Assembly (NCBI RefSeq): GCF_002377905.1
Contig: NZ_DFQS01000037.1
Span: 1 to 64,000 of the forward strand
Length of the DNA: 64,000 nucleotides
Direction: 5' to 3'
DNA from: Psychrobacter sp. UBA3483
GTDB lineage: Bacteria; Pseudomonadota; Gammaproteobacteria; Pseudomonadales; Moraxellaceae
The notes beneath the pieces were generated by a model that saw only the letters and a program-made list of their open reading frames with translations, did not search any database and was not told the origin of the DNA. Made by a program: the position numbers and the translations under genes. Below are positions 1 through 9,985 of the stretch, in pieces. How positions within the stretch are numbered: position 1 is the first letter of the stretch; each line of letters starts with the position of its first letter.

Positions 1-47
1 ATGAAAAATGTCCATTACACCAAGCTTCACTAAAATAAAAAGCGCAT

Positions 48-82
48 AAAAAAAAGCCCAATCATTAAATGACTGGGCTTTC
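48..82 (-). terminator. Intrinsic terminator after tRNA-Lys
   Basis: Read on the minus strand, an AAAGCCCA arm pairs with TGGGCTTT, extended inside by TCATT/AATGA, and a run of eight T follows. It lies 8 bases past the 3' end of the downstream tRNA-Lys, so it should end the tRNA transcript. Confidence 0.85.
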
Positions 83-89
83 CTAAATA

Positions 90-165
90 TGGTGGGCCGA
101 CCGCGACTCGAACGCGGGACCAATTGATTAAAAGTCAACTGCTCTACCAACTGAGCTATCGGCCC
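90..165 (-). tRNA. tRNA-Lys (anticodon TTT)
   Basis: The minus strand folds as a 76-base cloverleaf. The GGGCCGA acceptor arm pairs with TCGGCCC, the D loop contains AGCTCAGTTGGTAGAGC, the anticodon loop is CTTTTAA with anticodon TTT, the T loop is GTTCGAGTC, and CCA is encoded. It is identical to the copy at 322-397 and is the second of two genes in one transcript, followed at once by a terminator. Confidence 0.97.
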
Positions 166-321
166 TGAGAAGCGTTAAAAAATTGCATGACAATTTTAGC
201 TTCGCAAGATAAATTTCCTTAAAGGGAAATTTATTAAAACTAGACATCAAAAACAATGTCTTTAAACTTATTACGCCACTACCGGATAGGGTAGCATACA
301 TGATAAGGATACTACTAAATA

Positions 322-397
322 TGGTGGGCCGACCGCGACTCGAACGCGGGACCAATTGATTAAAAGTCAACTGCTCTACCAACTGAGCTATCGGCCC
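322..397 (-). tRNA. tRNA-Lys (anticodon TTT), upstream copy
   Basis: This is a second 76-base tRNA-Lys with encoded CCA and anticodon TTT, identical to 90-165. It is the promoter-proximal gene of the pair. The spacers following each copy on the plus strand are near-identical, so the pair looks like a segmental duplication rather than two old, independently drifting genes. Confidence 0.97.
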
Positions 398-590
398 TGA
401 AGAGTATATAAAAAAAGCACTGCTTTTTTAGCTCTGCAAGATAAATTTCCTTAAAGGGAAATTTATTAAAACCAGACATCTAAAAAATGTCTTAAGCTTA
501 ATTTCTTTATTTATGGATGAACCAATATCAAAAGAGGCAATAAGCTTGTTTACCCGTTTAGATTATTTGTATCTCTAAACGTGAGAGCAC

Positions 591-618
591 ATTATATATA
601 TAATTATGACAATTACAA
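591..618 (-). promoter_or_regulatory. Predicted sigma70 promoter for the tRNA-Lys pair
   Basis: On the minus strand a TTGTAA -35 box (613-618) is followed after 16 bases by a perfect TATAAT -10 box (591-596) in very AT-rich DNA. It points at the tRNA genes about 190 bases downstream. The rest of 398-786 shows no gene or other clear signal. Confidence 0.55.
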
Positions 619-786
619 CCCCGAATGTTAAAAAAAGTGCAAATCGGTGTAAATTAATCTTATTTTCTTAAATTTAAGCATAAACTGACTTTTTTACACC
701 TCAAAATCTTCTAAAAAAGATGTTTCGAGCGCTACTTTTCACGTCAGTTTTTAACGCTATCCTTCAACGTGAGTAATGAAATGATT

Positions 787-2781
787 CTAATCTCTAGACA
801 GTGCTTCTACGGGATCTAATTTGGCAGCGTTACGAGCAGGCAAGAAGCCAAAAACAACCCCAATCAGCGTTGAGCACACAAAGGCGGCGATGATAGACGT
901 CGGTGAGTAGATGACTTGGAAGCTATCTCCGCCGACGCGATTGATGATTTCACCAATGGCAAACGCCAGCCCAATTCCCAATAGTCCGCCTAAAATACAG
1001 ACCAAAACGGCTTCAATGAGAAACTGCTGCATGATATCGCTTTGACGCGCTCCAACGGCCATCCGTACGCCAATCTCATTGGTGCGCTCGGTCACCGATA
1101 CCAGCATGATATTCATGACGCCAATACCGCCAACGATTAACGAGATAATAGCGATGGATGATATGAGCAAGGTCATCGTTGCGGTAGTTGCTTCAATGGT
1201 TTGGCGAATCGAGTCGGAGTTACGGATGCGAAAATCGTCGGTACCGTGCCGGCTTATCATAAGCTCTGAGATGGCAGCTTCAGCGGCGGCGGAGGAGATA
1301 TTGTTATCAATCAGCGCGACAAAACTTTCAATATAGGCACTGCCTATCAGCCGCGACATCATAGTAGTGTAGGGCATATAGAGCGTAGGCGAATCGACAC
1401 TACGACGAAAGCCGCCATCGTTTGGCTCTAAGATGCCAATGACGCGCCCAGGAACGCTGCCTATGAGTAAGACTTCGCCAATCGGATTGGCATTGTCGGG
1501 GAAAAAGGTTTTATTGGCATTATCATCGATAATAATGTCTTGGGTACGGCGCAGGATACTTTGTTCATCGAAACCTTGACCTAGAGCTAACTTTTCACCG
1601 CTGACATCGAGATAGTCTTTACCAACGCCGCTAATGCTAGCAGCTTCTTGGATATTACGATAACGCACGTTCATATTGCTATTGAGCTGCGGGCTGACAC
1701 TGACCACATAAGGTTGGTCAGCGACCGCTTGGGCGTCTTGCGGGGTCAGATTGTCATCGTTGTACTGCCGCCTAGGGTCGCCGTAGGGGTAGCCATCAGT
1801 GACGGTGATAGTATTGGTACCTAAAGAGCTGATATTGGACAATATCTGCTCTTGTGAGCCCTTACCGAGACCGACGACTGACACCACCGAAGCAATACCA
1901 ATAATAATCCCTAACATCGTCAATAAGGTGCGCATTTTATGGGCGCGCATGGCCAGCAAGGACATTTTAAACGCTTCAAATAAGCGGTCGATAAAGCTGC
2001 TAAACGCGCTTTTACGGTGCTTATCTATGACAGCCGCTGGTTGTGGTTCTGCGTGCTGATAATCGTCATTTTTATAATCAGCGATGATATAACCGTCTTT
2101 GATTTCAATGACACGCTCAGCTTGGGCAGCAAGGCTAGGGTCGTGGGTGACCATGATGACGGTATGACCTTGGGCATTTAAATCTTTGAGGATTTGTACG
2201 ACATCTTCACCCGATTTACTGTCAAGCGCGCCTGTAGGCTCATCGGCTAAGATGATATCGCCGCCATTCATCAGCGCCCTTGCGATAGAAACACGCTGCT
2301 GCTGACCGCCTGACAGCTGGCTTGGACGATTATTGACCTTGTCGCCGAGTCCTAAATCTGCCAGTAGCTTTTCGGCACGCTCGCTGCGCGCTTGCCCATC
2401 CATCCCTGCATAGACTGCTGGTACCGAAACGTTGTCGCGGGCGTTGATGTCACCCAATAAATGATAGCGCTGAAAAATAAAACCAAAATGCTCACGGCGT
2501 AGTTTTGCTAGCTCATCGGCATCTAGGCGGCTGACCGATTGACCAAATATTTTGTAGTCACCCGCCGTCGCTTGATCTAAGCAGCCCAAGATATTCATCA
2601 AGGTTGATTTGCCAGAGCCTGATTGGCCAATGATAGCGACCATTTCACCTTGATTGATGGTCAAATTGATATCATGTAAGACGCGAATGGTCTGCTCGCC
2701 AGCTTGAAACTCTCTAATCAGTCCTTTGACTTCCATCAAAGGCGTATCAGTGGCATTAGGAGTCGGGTCTTGGTTACTCAT
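787..2781 (-). CDS. macB: MacB-type ABC exporter, ATPase and permease in one chain
   Basis: This is an inner-membrane ABC transporter that works with MacA and an outer-membrane TolC-type channel to export macrolides, lipopeptides or other periplasmic substrates. Seen in the sequence: an N-terminal ATPase with Walker A GQSGSGKST (residues 52-60), the signature LSGGQQQRVSIARAL and Walker B ILADEPTGALD. A linker follows, then one membrane span near residue 280, a large periplasmic domain and three C-terminal spans. The 664 residues match the usual MacB length. It lies 102 bases downstream of macA on the same strand. No TolC gene is in the window. The actual substrate cannot be inferred. Confidence 0.93.
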   Translation of the reverse strand: MSNQDPTPNATDTPLMEVKGLIREFQAGEQTIRVLHDINLTINQGEMVAIIGQSGSGKSTLMNILGCLDQATAGDYKIFGQSVSRLDADELAKLRREHFGFIFQRYHLLGDINARDNVSVPAVYAGMDGQARSERAEKLLADLGLGDKVNNRPSQLSGGQQQRVSIARALMNGGDIILADEPTGALDSKSGEDVVQILKDLNAQGHTVIMVTHDPSLAAQAERVIEIKDGYIIADYKNDDYQHAEPQPAAVIDKHRKSAFSSFIDRLFEAFKMSLLAMRAHKMRTLLTMLGIIIGIASVVSVVGLGKGSQEQILSNISSLGTNTITVTDGYPYGDPRRQYNDDNLTPQDAQAVADQPYVVSVSPQLNSNMNVRYRNIQEAASISGVGKDYLDVSGEKLALGQGFDEQSILRRTQDIIIDDNANKTFFPDNANPIGEVLLIGSVPGRVIGILEPNDGGFRRSVDSPTLYMPYTTMMSRLIGSAYIESFVALIDNNISSAAAEAAISELMISRHGTDDFRIRNSDSIRQTIEATTATMTLLISSIAIISLIVGGIGVMNIMLVSVTERTNEIGVRMAVGARQSDIMQQFLIEAVLVCILGGLLGIGLAFAIGEIINRVGGDSFQVIYSPTSIIAAFVCSTLIGVVFGFLPARNAAKLDPVEALSRD

Positions 2782-2883
2782 TTGCTATCCTGCTTATCTC
2801 AAATCAATATCAAAGCACATCTTCTGCTACGTCAGATTTAACGTGTGGTCTTTTATCTTAGACCATTTGCTTAGCGGTTTTGC

Positions 2884-4284
2884 CTAGAACATTCTGCCAC
2901 CTGGACGGCCACCTCTACCACCTTTGCCTTTATCAGCACCTTCTTCGCCTAATATGACTTCATCACCTTTATTTAGACCGCTTAAGATTTCCGCATTGAC
3001 ACGGTTATTGATACCGACTTTAACCGTTTGCTCAACGACTTCGCCATCGGCTTTAAGGACACGTACCATCGCCGTCGTTGCACGAGAGTCATTATCTGGG
3101 CGAGAGTTATTATCGGCACTTGCGGCAGTATTAGCAGTAGCTGCGCCTTTTTTAGCATTGCTAGAATTGCGAGATTTACCGGTAGGCTGTAGGGCAGCAG
3201 AGGGAATAAGTAGCGCGTCTTTTGCTTGGTTGATGACGATATAGACTTGCGCGGTCATATCGATACGAAAGCGGCGCTCGGTATTGGGTACTTCGATATA
3301 ACCGACGTAGTAGATGGCGGCATCGGTCGAGCTGGTGTCGCTGATTTTCTCAGGGGCAGGTTCAATCGCTTTGAGGGTAGCATCATACTTTTGGTCGGGA
3401 TTGCCGATGATATTAAAATAGACGGGCAAGCCTGCTTTGACGTTAATGACGTCGGCTTCAGAGATTTGCGCATTGATACGCACGGTCGATAAATCGGCCA
3501 AGGTCACAATGGTTGGCGCAGTCTGATTGGCGTTGACCGTCGTCCCTTGCTCAGTGGTCACCGATACCACTGTTCCTGACATCGGCGCACGGATGGTGGT
3601 ATAGCTTAAATCTTCCTTAGCCGTGCTAACGTTGGTTTGAGATTTACGTAATGCTGCCTGTTGGCTATTGATATTGGCCTCAGTTGTTGCAATCGCCGCT
3701 TTTGCGGTATCGATAGCAGCGCGGGCATTGGCAACAGCAGCTTGCGCAGTAGCAACTTTGGTCGCTTGCGTATCATAATCTTGCTGTGATATGGCATCGA
3801 TAGCCAGTAAGCCTTGTAAGCGTGAGAAATCTGCTTGTGCTTGCTTTAATTCAGCTTGACGGCTGGCAAGATCCGCCTGTGCGCTTTTTAGACTTGCTTG
3901 ACGACTTAGCGACTCGGCACGCGCGCTTTGTAGCGCCGCTTCACTTTGCTCAAGGCTCGCTTGCTCATTGCTTAAGTTATTCTTTTGTGTCACCTGATCA
4001 ATCTGCGCAATTAAATCGCCTTTTTTGACTTCATCGCCGACGTCGACAAACAGCCGCGTCACTTCACCAGATACCTGCGCACCAACATCGACGGTATTTA
4101 ACGCCTTTACTTTACCCGATGCCATGACGTTATTTTCGATATCGCCAATCTCAGCGGTCGCCGTTAGATAGTTGGGTGTGGTATCTTTTGGTTTAAAGGT
4201 TTTGTAGGCTAAAGCCCCTAAAGCTACGATGACAAGGGCAATAATGCCCCATTTAATAGCAGACTTTTTGCTCATTTTGCGCAT
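2884..4284 (-). CDS. macA: MacA-type periplasmic adaptor protein
   Basis: This membrane-fusion protein bridges MacB to an outer-membrane channel. The chain has one N-terminal membrane anchor (about residues 12-28), a first lipoyl half (IENNVMASGKVKALNTVDV), a long Ala/Gln/Ser-rich coiled-coil hairpin (about 95-215), a second lipoyl half (IRAPMSGTVVSV) and beta-barrel and membrane-proximal domains. At 466 residues it is longer than E. coli MacA, partly through a Ser/Asn/Ala-rich insert near residue 375 and a Gly/Arg-rich C-terminus. It is the promoter-proximal gene of the macA-macB pair. A start three codons later (MSKKS) is also possible. Confidence 0.92.
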   Translation of the reverse strand: MRKMSKKSAIKWGIIALVIVALGALAYKTFKPKDTTPNYLTATAEIGDIENNVMASGKVKALNTVDVGAQVSGEVTRLFVDVGDEVKKGDLIAQIDQVTQKNNLSNEQASLEQSEAALQSARAESLSRQASLKSAQADLASRQAELKQAQADFSRLQGLLAIDAISQQDYDTQATKVATAQAAVANARAAIDTAKAAIATTEANINSQQAALRKSQTNVSTAKEDLSYTTIRAPMSGTVVSVTTEQGTTVNANQTAPTIVTLADLSTVRINAQISEADVINVKAGLPVYFNIIGNPDQKYDATLKAIEPAPEKISDTSSTDAAIYYVGYIEVPNTERRFRIDMTAQVYIVINQAKDALLIPSAALQPTGKSRNSSNAKKGAATANTAASADNNSRPDNDSRATTAMVRVLKADGEVVEQTVKVGINNRVNAEILSGLNKGDEVILGEEGADKGKGGRGGRPGGRMF

Positions 4285-4413
4285 GACAACAATCCAATCA
4301 CAGTTAAATCAAGTGTAGCTATAGTAGAGGCTTAACGCCCAAAAGGGAATGGCAATTAGTTTGCGAAACGTTAAGAGGAAGAATTGTAGCGGTAATAATT
4401 ATTAAATTTTAAA

Positions 4414-4442
4414 CAAAAAAATAACCCTAAATAGAGGGTTAA
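4414..4442 (-). terminator. Intrinsic terminator downstream of holA
   Basis: On the minus strand TAACCCT and AGGGTTA form a stem with a short loop, followed by seven T. It lies about 90 bases past the holA stop and ends the leuS-lptE-holA transcript before macA. Confidence 0.75.
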
Positions 4443-4532
4443 ATAAGAAAAAGTGATGAGTTGTTTAATAATAAATGCTTTAGATTATGACGCGGGACAG
4501 GAATACGTTTTTTTGATTGCTTGCCTGATAGT

Positions 4533-5621
4533 TTAATGTGCTTTAAACAGACGTTGCCCTGACAACTCAAGCGCTGCCTGCAATAATAACTCCCATGCAG
4601 GCTGGCGAATAAGCCCTTTAATCGCTTGATCACATTTATAAAGCAGGGCAGGCCAAGTGGCCGTTTGAGCTTTTGAGTGGCGGCGACAGGCTTGCTGGTA
4701 CAAGCTTTGCTTACTACGCCAAATGCCAAGCGCTTGCGGGTCTTGGCCGTCTATTAGCTGCATAATCTGGCGCATGTCTTTACTAATCGCCCATAAAACC
4801 AAAGTGGTTGGTTCATCGGTGGCTTTAAGTTGAAATATAATTTTAGCAACTTGGGTGCTATTGCCAGCAAGCATGGCATCGGATAAGTCAAATACACTGA
4901 ACTGGGCATCACTGACCAATGCCGCTTGTAAGTCATTAATATCTAATGCCACATTTGTCATAGACGCATTAGAGGGGTTGGCGGTATTAGCATTATAGTT
5001 AGTGCTGCTATCAACCTCTGCCATCAATTGCGGCGCAAATAAATACGATAGCCGCCATAAGGTTTGATAGGCACTGAGCAGATGATGTTCGGTATGTGAC
5101 ATCAAGAGTTGCCAAGCTTCTTGCGATAAGGTTAAGCCAAACTGCTGGGCTTGTATCTGCAATAACTGCTGACGCTGTTGTTCGTTATATAAATTACAGT
5201 CGATAATATGACCATATTGCGCAAACGGTGCAAACCATTTGCTGGTCTGCGCGCGTTTGTCTTGCTTTGGTGTGAGCCATAACAAGCTATGGCTATGCGC
5301 CCCTGCCTGCGCATCGATGGCAAAACGTTCGAGCTCGGCAATAACGGCTTTGTCAGGTTTGTGATTGCCCGTCACGATAAGCGCACTCGCATCATCGAAT
5401 AAAGACTGACTACCAAGCTCTGACAACACTTCTTGCCAGCTCTTTACCGACATCAGCTCGATACGCTTAATAGCATAGTTTTGCGCGCGCCAATGTGGAC
5501 GCAGCGCATCGATAAGCCATTGACTGAGTAACGGCTCATCACCGTGCGCCAGCCACAAGCCCGTTACTGCAACGGATGGTTGTAGCAGTTTTGGATAAGC
5601 TTGTATAAAGGTATCTTGCAT
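4533..5621 (-). CDS. holA: DNA polymerase III delta subunit
   Basis: Delta opens the beta sliding clamp inside the clamp-loader complex. The 362-residue chain has the delta pattern: an N-terminal domain with a divergent P-loop region (TGLWLAHGDEPLLSQWLIDALR), FDDASALIVTGNHKPDK, and a helical C-terminal collar domain. An Asn/Thr-rich insert lies near residues 213-228. It is the last gene of leuS-lptE-holA, an order shared by many gammaproteobacteria, which supports the call because delta is poorly conserved in sequence. Confidence 0.9.
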   Translation of the reverse strand: MQDTFIQAYPKLLQPSVAVTGLWLAHGDEPLLSQWLIDALRPHWRAQNYAIKRIELMSVKSWQEVLSELGSQSLFDDASALIVTGNHKPDKAVIAELERFAIDAQAGAHSHSLLWLTPKQDKRAQTSKWFAPFAQYGHIIDCNLYNEQQRQQLLQIQAQQFGLTLSQEAWQLLMSHTEHHLLSAYQTLWRLSYLFAPQLMAEVDSSTNYNANTANPSNASMTNVALDINDLQAALVSDAQFSVFDLSDAMLAGNSTQVAKIIFQLKATDEPTTLVLWAISKDMRQIMQLIDGQDPQALGIWRSKQSLYQQACRRHSKAQTATWPALLYKCDQAIKGLIRQPAWELLLQAALELSGQRLFKAH

Positions 5622-5772
5622 AGAGAGAATGACACAAGGTTATGAATAGATGAGTAAAGCTGGTTATATTTAAACGCTTTAAATAGAAAAGCGTTTAAAT
5701 CAAAGCGTCTAAATATAGGCAGTCTTAATAAGAATATTTTTAAAAATTAATTTTAAAAATAAAAAATTAACA

Positions 5773-6492
5773 TTAAGATTTTGGTACTATCACGGCAGTA
5801 GATACTGAACCTTTACCATTTTGCATAGCTGATTTGGTGCTATTAGGCGCAACTTTAGGTAGAGCAATTGCTACATATTGATCGGTAATTCGGCGTGCTA
5901 AGCTATCGTAAAGCCAATCACGAATTTGGTCGCCTTGCTGATCATCGGTACTTACCGATGCTTCGTTATACTGGTAGCTACGTTCAACTTGGATAGGGTT
6001 GGTCAGTGTTACCGGTTTGCCATTCTCGATGCTTTGATAGCTAACATCAGCTGACATTACCAAGCGAATCTCTGTTAAGACACCAACTAACTCGTAACGC
6101 TTAAAGCGGACATTGTTCACGGTGATTGCCGCGATAGGTTCAGCGCCCGCTTTTTGGTTATTGTTAGCCACATCTGCCAAAGTCATGTTATCAATGACTT
6201 CGACCCCTAACGCTTTTAAGCGACTAACAAGCGGCAGTTTTAATGGAAATGAGGTGCGATTGTCTTCGATAATCACCGCGGTTTTGTTGACGTCAAACAA
6301 CATCGGTGCATCATAGCTGCGTAGCTGAAAGCCGCAACCGCTGAGGCTCAAACCTGCGCCCAATACCGCAAACATTGGCAAGGCGGTCAGTAGCGCTGTT
6401 GCCAGCTTTTGCGCGCTTGATTTATAAGTCATGGTGCTTTGTCCGTTTGATTTTGCTTGCTGTACCTGCAAAGCTCGGTGCTGATACGACAT
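5773..6492 (-). CDS. lptE: LPS-assembly lipoprotein LptE
   Basis: LptE plugs the LptD barrel and helps insert lipopolysaccharide into the outer membrane. The chain has a hydrophobic signal segment ending in the lipobox LSGC, followed by GFQLRSY, the usual start of mature LptE, and a compact mixed alpha/beta body. I chose the ATG at 6492 because AAGGATA lies about 7 bases upstream. The ATG at 6432 would give a more usual signal-peptide length but has no clear ribosome site. The open frame reaches further upstream into leuS and that part is probably not translated. It lies between leuS and holA. Confidence 0.85.
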   Translation of the reverse strand: MSYQHRALQVQQAKSNGQSTMTYKSSAQKLATALLTALPMFAVLGAGLSLSGCGFQLRSYDAPMLFDVNKTAVIIEDNRTSFPLKLPLVSRLKALGVEVIDNMTLADVANNNQKAGAEPIAAITVNNVRFKRYELVGVLTEIRLVMSADVSYQSIENGKPVTLTNPIQVERSYQYNEASVSTDDQQGDQIRDWLYDSLARRITDQYVAIALPKVAPNSTKSAMQNGKGSVSTAVIVPKS

Positions 6493-6589
6493 AATCGCTA
6501 TCCTTATTTTGATAAGAAGACCCAAGAAAGAGAGTTTGAAAACGCCATGATTGAATTCACAGCGTTTAAAAACCCACTCCTTAAAAGGT

Positions 6590-9289
6590 CTAGCCTGCCA
6601 CCACGATATTAACCAGTTTATTCGGTACGACGATTTCTTTTTTAATCTCGCCAGTAAGGAATTTTGCCACGCCTTCAAGCGCTTTTGCTTGCGCTTTTAG
6701 CTGCTCAGGATCGCTATTAGGTGCGACATCCATTTTACCGCGCATTTTACCGTTCACCTGCACCACCATGGTAATCATATCTTGTACTAGAGCGCTTGTA
6801 TCGACTTCTGGGTAGCTTAGGGTAACGGTATCCATTCCTAACTGCTCAAGCAAATGCTCACCGATGTGCGGCGCGTATACCGATAAGATAATCAATAAAT
6901 CAATCAGTGCTTCGTGCTGTACTTGCAGGTCTTGCTCGCCGTTTGCTTTAAAGTTAGCAAGCTCATTGGCAAGCTCCATCAAGCTAGAAACTGGCGTATT
7001 AAGTGCCAAGCGTTTACCCAAATCACTATCAATCTTGCCAATGGTTTCATGGGTTTTACGGCGTAAGGCTTTGGCTTCTTTGCTTAAGTTATCGGTATTT
7101 AATGCTTCATTATTAAGCTGCTCAAGGCTTAAATTGGCAGCAGCAAGCGCTTGCATGTGCTCGGTCGCAATACGCCAAACTTTTTTGACAAAATTATAAG
7201 GGCCTTTTAGCGCGTCGTCTGACCATTCAAGGGTTTGGTCGGCAGGGGCGGTAAATAGCGTATATAAACGAACGGTATCCGCGCCATATTTATCAATGGT
7301 AAGTTGTGGATCAACACCGTTGTTTTTTGACTTCGACATTTTTTCGATTTTACCAATGGTCACCGGTTGACCGTCAGATTTTAAGATGGCTTTAATCGGC
7401 TGACCACGCTCGTTAAAGTCAATATCGATGTCTTCGGTGAAGTAATAAGTGGTACTACCATCGGCGTTGACGCGGTAGAAGGTGCCAGCAAGTACCATAC
7501 CTTGGGTCATCAAATTGGCAAATGGCTCATTGCCTGATACCAAGTTTTCATCGCGCATGAGCTTATGGAAGAAGCGTGCATAAAGCAGATGCATAACCGC
7601 ATGCTCGACACCGCCGATATATTGGTCGACCGGCAGCCATTTGTTGGCAGCAGATTTGTTAACCATGTTGGTTGTATCGTGCGGACTGGCAAAGCGCGCA
7701 TAGTACCAGCTTGACTCTACAAAGGTATCAAAGGTATCGGTTTCGCGCTCAGCAGGATTGCCACATTTAGGGCAAGTGGTATTGACAAATTCTGGGATGT
7801 TTTTTAACGGATTACCGCGACCATCAGGGACGACGTCCGTTGGTAGGACGACTGGCAAATCTTGCTCTTCAACTGGTACGGTACCGCAATGCTCACAGTT
7901 GACCATTGGGATAGGGCAGCCCCAATAGCGCTGGCGAGAAACCCCCCAATCGCGCAGACGGTATTGGATTTTTTTCTTGGCAAGCTGTTGTGGCTCAAGC
8001 TTAGCAAGCATCGCTTCAAACGCCTGCTCAAAATCCATACCATCAAATTCGCCTGAGTTGACCAAGGTATTGCGCTCGGTATAAGCGCGATTGTCATTAC
8101 CTTCTTCAGCGTTATCAAAATAGCCTGCTGGAATATCAATGACTTGTTTAATAGGCAAATTGTATTTAGTCGCAAACTCGTAATCGCGCTCATCATGGGC
8201 AGGAACCGCCATTACCGCACCTGAGCCATAGCTCATCAGTACATAGTTGGCAACCCATACGGGCACTTCTTCGCCAGTGAGCGGATGAGTGACATTAAGG
8301 CCGGTATCCATGCCGATTTTTTCCGCTTTGGCCAAATCAGCTTCAGCAACCGAGCCTTTTTTACACAGCGCATTAAACTGGGCAATCGCCTCATCTTGTT
8401 CAGCGGCATATTGTGCCAATGGATGCTCGGCTGCGACCGCGACATAAGTCACGCCCATCAAGGTATCAGGACGCGTCGTGAACACATCTAAGGTATTGCT
8501 TTCGCCAGCCAGCTCATAAGGGAAATGGACTTCCATACCGGCACTACGGCCAATCCAATTGCGCTGCATGGTGATGACTTCTGATGGCCAGTGACCTTCT
8601 AGTTGATCTAAATCATCAAGCAGCTCATCGGCATAATCGGTGATGTTAAAGTAATACATCGGGATATCGCGCTTTTCGACTGCCGCGCCACTACGCCAGC
8701 CTTTACCGTCAATGACTTGCTCATTGGCTAACACGGTATTGTCGACTGGATCCCAGTTGACGGTGGCAAGTTTTTTATAAACCAAGCCTTTTTTATATAA
8801 TTGCAAAAATAACCACTGCTCCCACTGGTAATACTCAGGGCTACAAGTGGCAAATTCGCGTGACCAATCAATAGACAAGCCAAGCAATTTAAGCTGCGCG
8901 CGCATGCTATCAATATTGGCAAATGTCCATTTGGCAGGCGGCGTTTGATTGGCAATCGCCGCGTTTTCTGCTGGCAGACCAAAACCATCCCAACCCATTG
9001 GCTGCATGACCTCATAGCCTTTTAGGCGATAATAACGGCTTAGCACATCAGAGATGGTATAGTTACGCACGTGACCCATATGCAGCTTACCGCTTGGGTA
9101 AGGGAACATCGACAGCATATAGCGACTTGGCTTGTCACTTGGCTCATTACTGACTTCAAAACGCTTGTCAGTTGCCCATTTGGCTTGCTGCGCGGCTTCA
9201 ATAAGTTGCGGCTGATACTGGGCGTTATCGATAGAAGTATTATTGGTATGGGTAGTATTAGCAGTTTCTGCTGTCACGGCGTTGCTCAT
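6590..9289 (-). CDS. leuS: Leucyl-tRNA synthetase
   Basis: This class I synthetase charges tRNA-Leu. Seen: the HIGH-type motif HMGH within PYPSGKLHMGHVRNY, the editing (CP1) domain with TTRPDT, zinc-type cysteines in MVNCEHCGTVPVEE and TTCPKCGNP, and the KMSKS motif. The chosen start at MSNAVTAE gives 899 residues, a little over the usual 860. An upstream extension of 36 codons is open but unlike the family. It is first in the leuS-lptE-holA group. Confidence 0.96.
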   Translation of the reverse strand: MSNAVTAETANTTHTNNTSIDNAQYQPQLIEAAQQAKWATDKRFEVSNEPSDKPSRYMLSMFPYPSGKLHMGHVRNYTISDVLSRYYRLKGYEVMQPMGWDGFGLPAENAAIANQTPPAKWTFANIDSMRAQLKLLGLSIDWSREFATCSPEYYQWEQWLFLQLYKKGLVYKKLATVNWDPVDNTVLANEQVIDGKGWRSGAAVEKRDIPMYYFNITDYADELLDDLDQLEGHWPSEVITMQRNWIGRSAGMEVHFPYELAGESNTLDVFTTRPDTLMGVTYVAVAAEHPLAQYAAEQDEAIAQFNALCKKGSVAEADLAKAEKIGMDTGLNVTHPLTGEEVPVWVANYVLMSYGSGAVMAVPAHDERDYEFATKYNLPIKQVIDIPAGYFDNAEEGNDNRAYTERNTLVNSGEFDGMDFEQAFEAMLAKLEPQQLAKKKIQYRLRDWGVSRQRYWGCPIPMVNCEHCGTVPVEEQDLPVVLPTDVVPDGRGNPLKNIPEFVNTTCPKCGNPAERETDTFDTFVESSWYYARFASPHDTTNMVNKSAANKWLPVDQYIGGVEHAVMHLLYARFFHKLMRDENLVSGNEPFANLMTQGMVLAGTFYRVNADGSTTYYFTEDIDIDFNERGQPIKAILKSDGQPVTIGKIEKMSKSKNNGVDPQLTIDKYGADTVRLYTLFTAPADQTLEWSDDALKGPYNFVKKVWRIATEHMQALAAANLSLEQLNNEALNTDNLSKEAKALRRKTHETIGKIDSDLGKRLALNTPVSSLMELANELANFKANGEQDLQVQHEALIDLLIILSVYAPHIGEHLLEQLGMDTVTLSYPEVDTSALVQDMITMVVQVNGKMRGKMDVAPNSDPEQLKAQAKALEGVAKFLTGEIKKEIVVPNKLVNIVVAG

Positions 9290-9516
9290 AGTTGGCTCGG
9301 AATAGGTTATTACAGATAAATTGGGTAAAATTTTACAATGCCATAGCATAGCGTAATTTGGCAAAAATTGCGACGATATGATAGAGCGTTTGCTCACCGT
9401 AAAGGCGATAAATCTGCAAAGTGAATACGCTTATGACTGTTTTCGTCGTCATAAACCACATGCTGATGTCAGTTAGGTATAATAACCAAAATAATGATCA
9501 TTGATTTGGAGTTTTT

Positions 9517-9888
9517 ATGACCATCACTATTTACGGCATCAAATCTTGTAGCACCATGAAAAAGGCTTTTACTAAGCTTGATGAGCTAGGCGTTAGCTAT
9601 GACTTTCACGATTATAAAAAGCAAGGCATTGATAAAGAAAGTGTTCAACGCTGGATAGAAAGTTTAGGCATTGACAAAGTATTGAATAAACGCGGCACGA
9701 CTTGGCGCAAGCTGACCGACGAGCAAAAGCAAGCGGCCGATAGCGATGTGGATAACGCCATTGATTTGCTGATAGAAAATACCAGTATGATTAAACGTCC
9801 GATCGTTGAAGGTCAGCTGGTAGATAAAAATCAGCCAATACTATTATGCGGTTTTGATGAAGATGAGTTTGTGGCAGCTTTTTTATAA
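9517..9888 (+). CDS. yffB: ArsC/Spx-family reductase-like protein (YffB type)
   Basis: This thioredoxin-fold protein of 123 residues starts TIYGIKSCSTMKKA, with a single redox Cys followed by Ser-Thr rather than a CXXC pair, and carries the family block NKRGTTWRKL and a late IIKRPIVEG segment. These are the marks of the YffB branch of the ArsC family, whose role is not firmly known; some members act on glutathione-linked substrates. TTTGGAG lies ahead of the ATG. Nothing nearby suggests arsenic resistance, so I would not call it an arsenate reductase. Confidence 0.85.
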   Translation: MTITIYGIKSCSTMKKAFTKLDELGVSYDFHDYKKQGIDKESVQRWIESLGIDKVLNKRGTTWRKLTDEQKQAADSDVDNAIDLLIENTSMIKRPIVEGQLVDKNQPILLCGFDEDEFVAAFL

Positions 9889-9985
9889 ATAAGTGCTCAT
9901 AAAAACGCTATCAGTTTGGCAAATTATAAATTATTATTAGAATTAAGTTTGCTGGCTCATCATATTCACGGACGAGGATAGGATT

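Larger units (their letters stand above)
82..513 (-). repeat. Tandem duplication of a tRNA-Lys unit with conserved leader hairpins
   Basis: Two units, about 82-270 and 314-513, each contain a tRNA-Lys and a 5' leader. Both leaders keep a hairpin with arms ATAAATTTCC and GGAAATTTAT, and a second inverted repeat AGACAT...ATGTCT. The hairpin arms are conserved while bases in the loop of the second repeat differ between copies. They may be processing signals for the precursor tRNA or simply traces of a recent duplication. Confidence 0.75.

Noticed and set aside
128..382. An 84-codon minus-strand frame over the tRNA genes
   Set aside because: It runs through the spacer and both tRNA-Lys genes; the codons come from tRNA sequence.
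9517..9888. Arsenate reductase ArsC
   Set aside because: The motifs fit the YffB branch and there are no other arsenic-resistance genes nearby.
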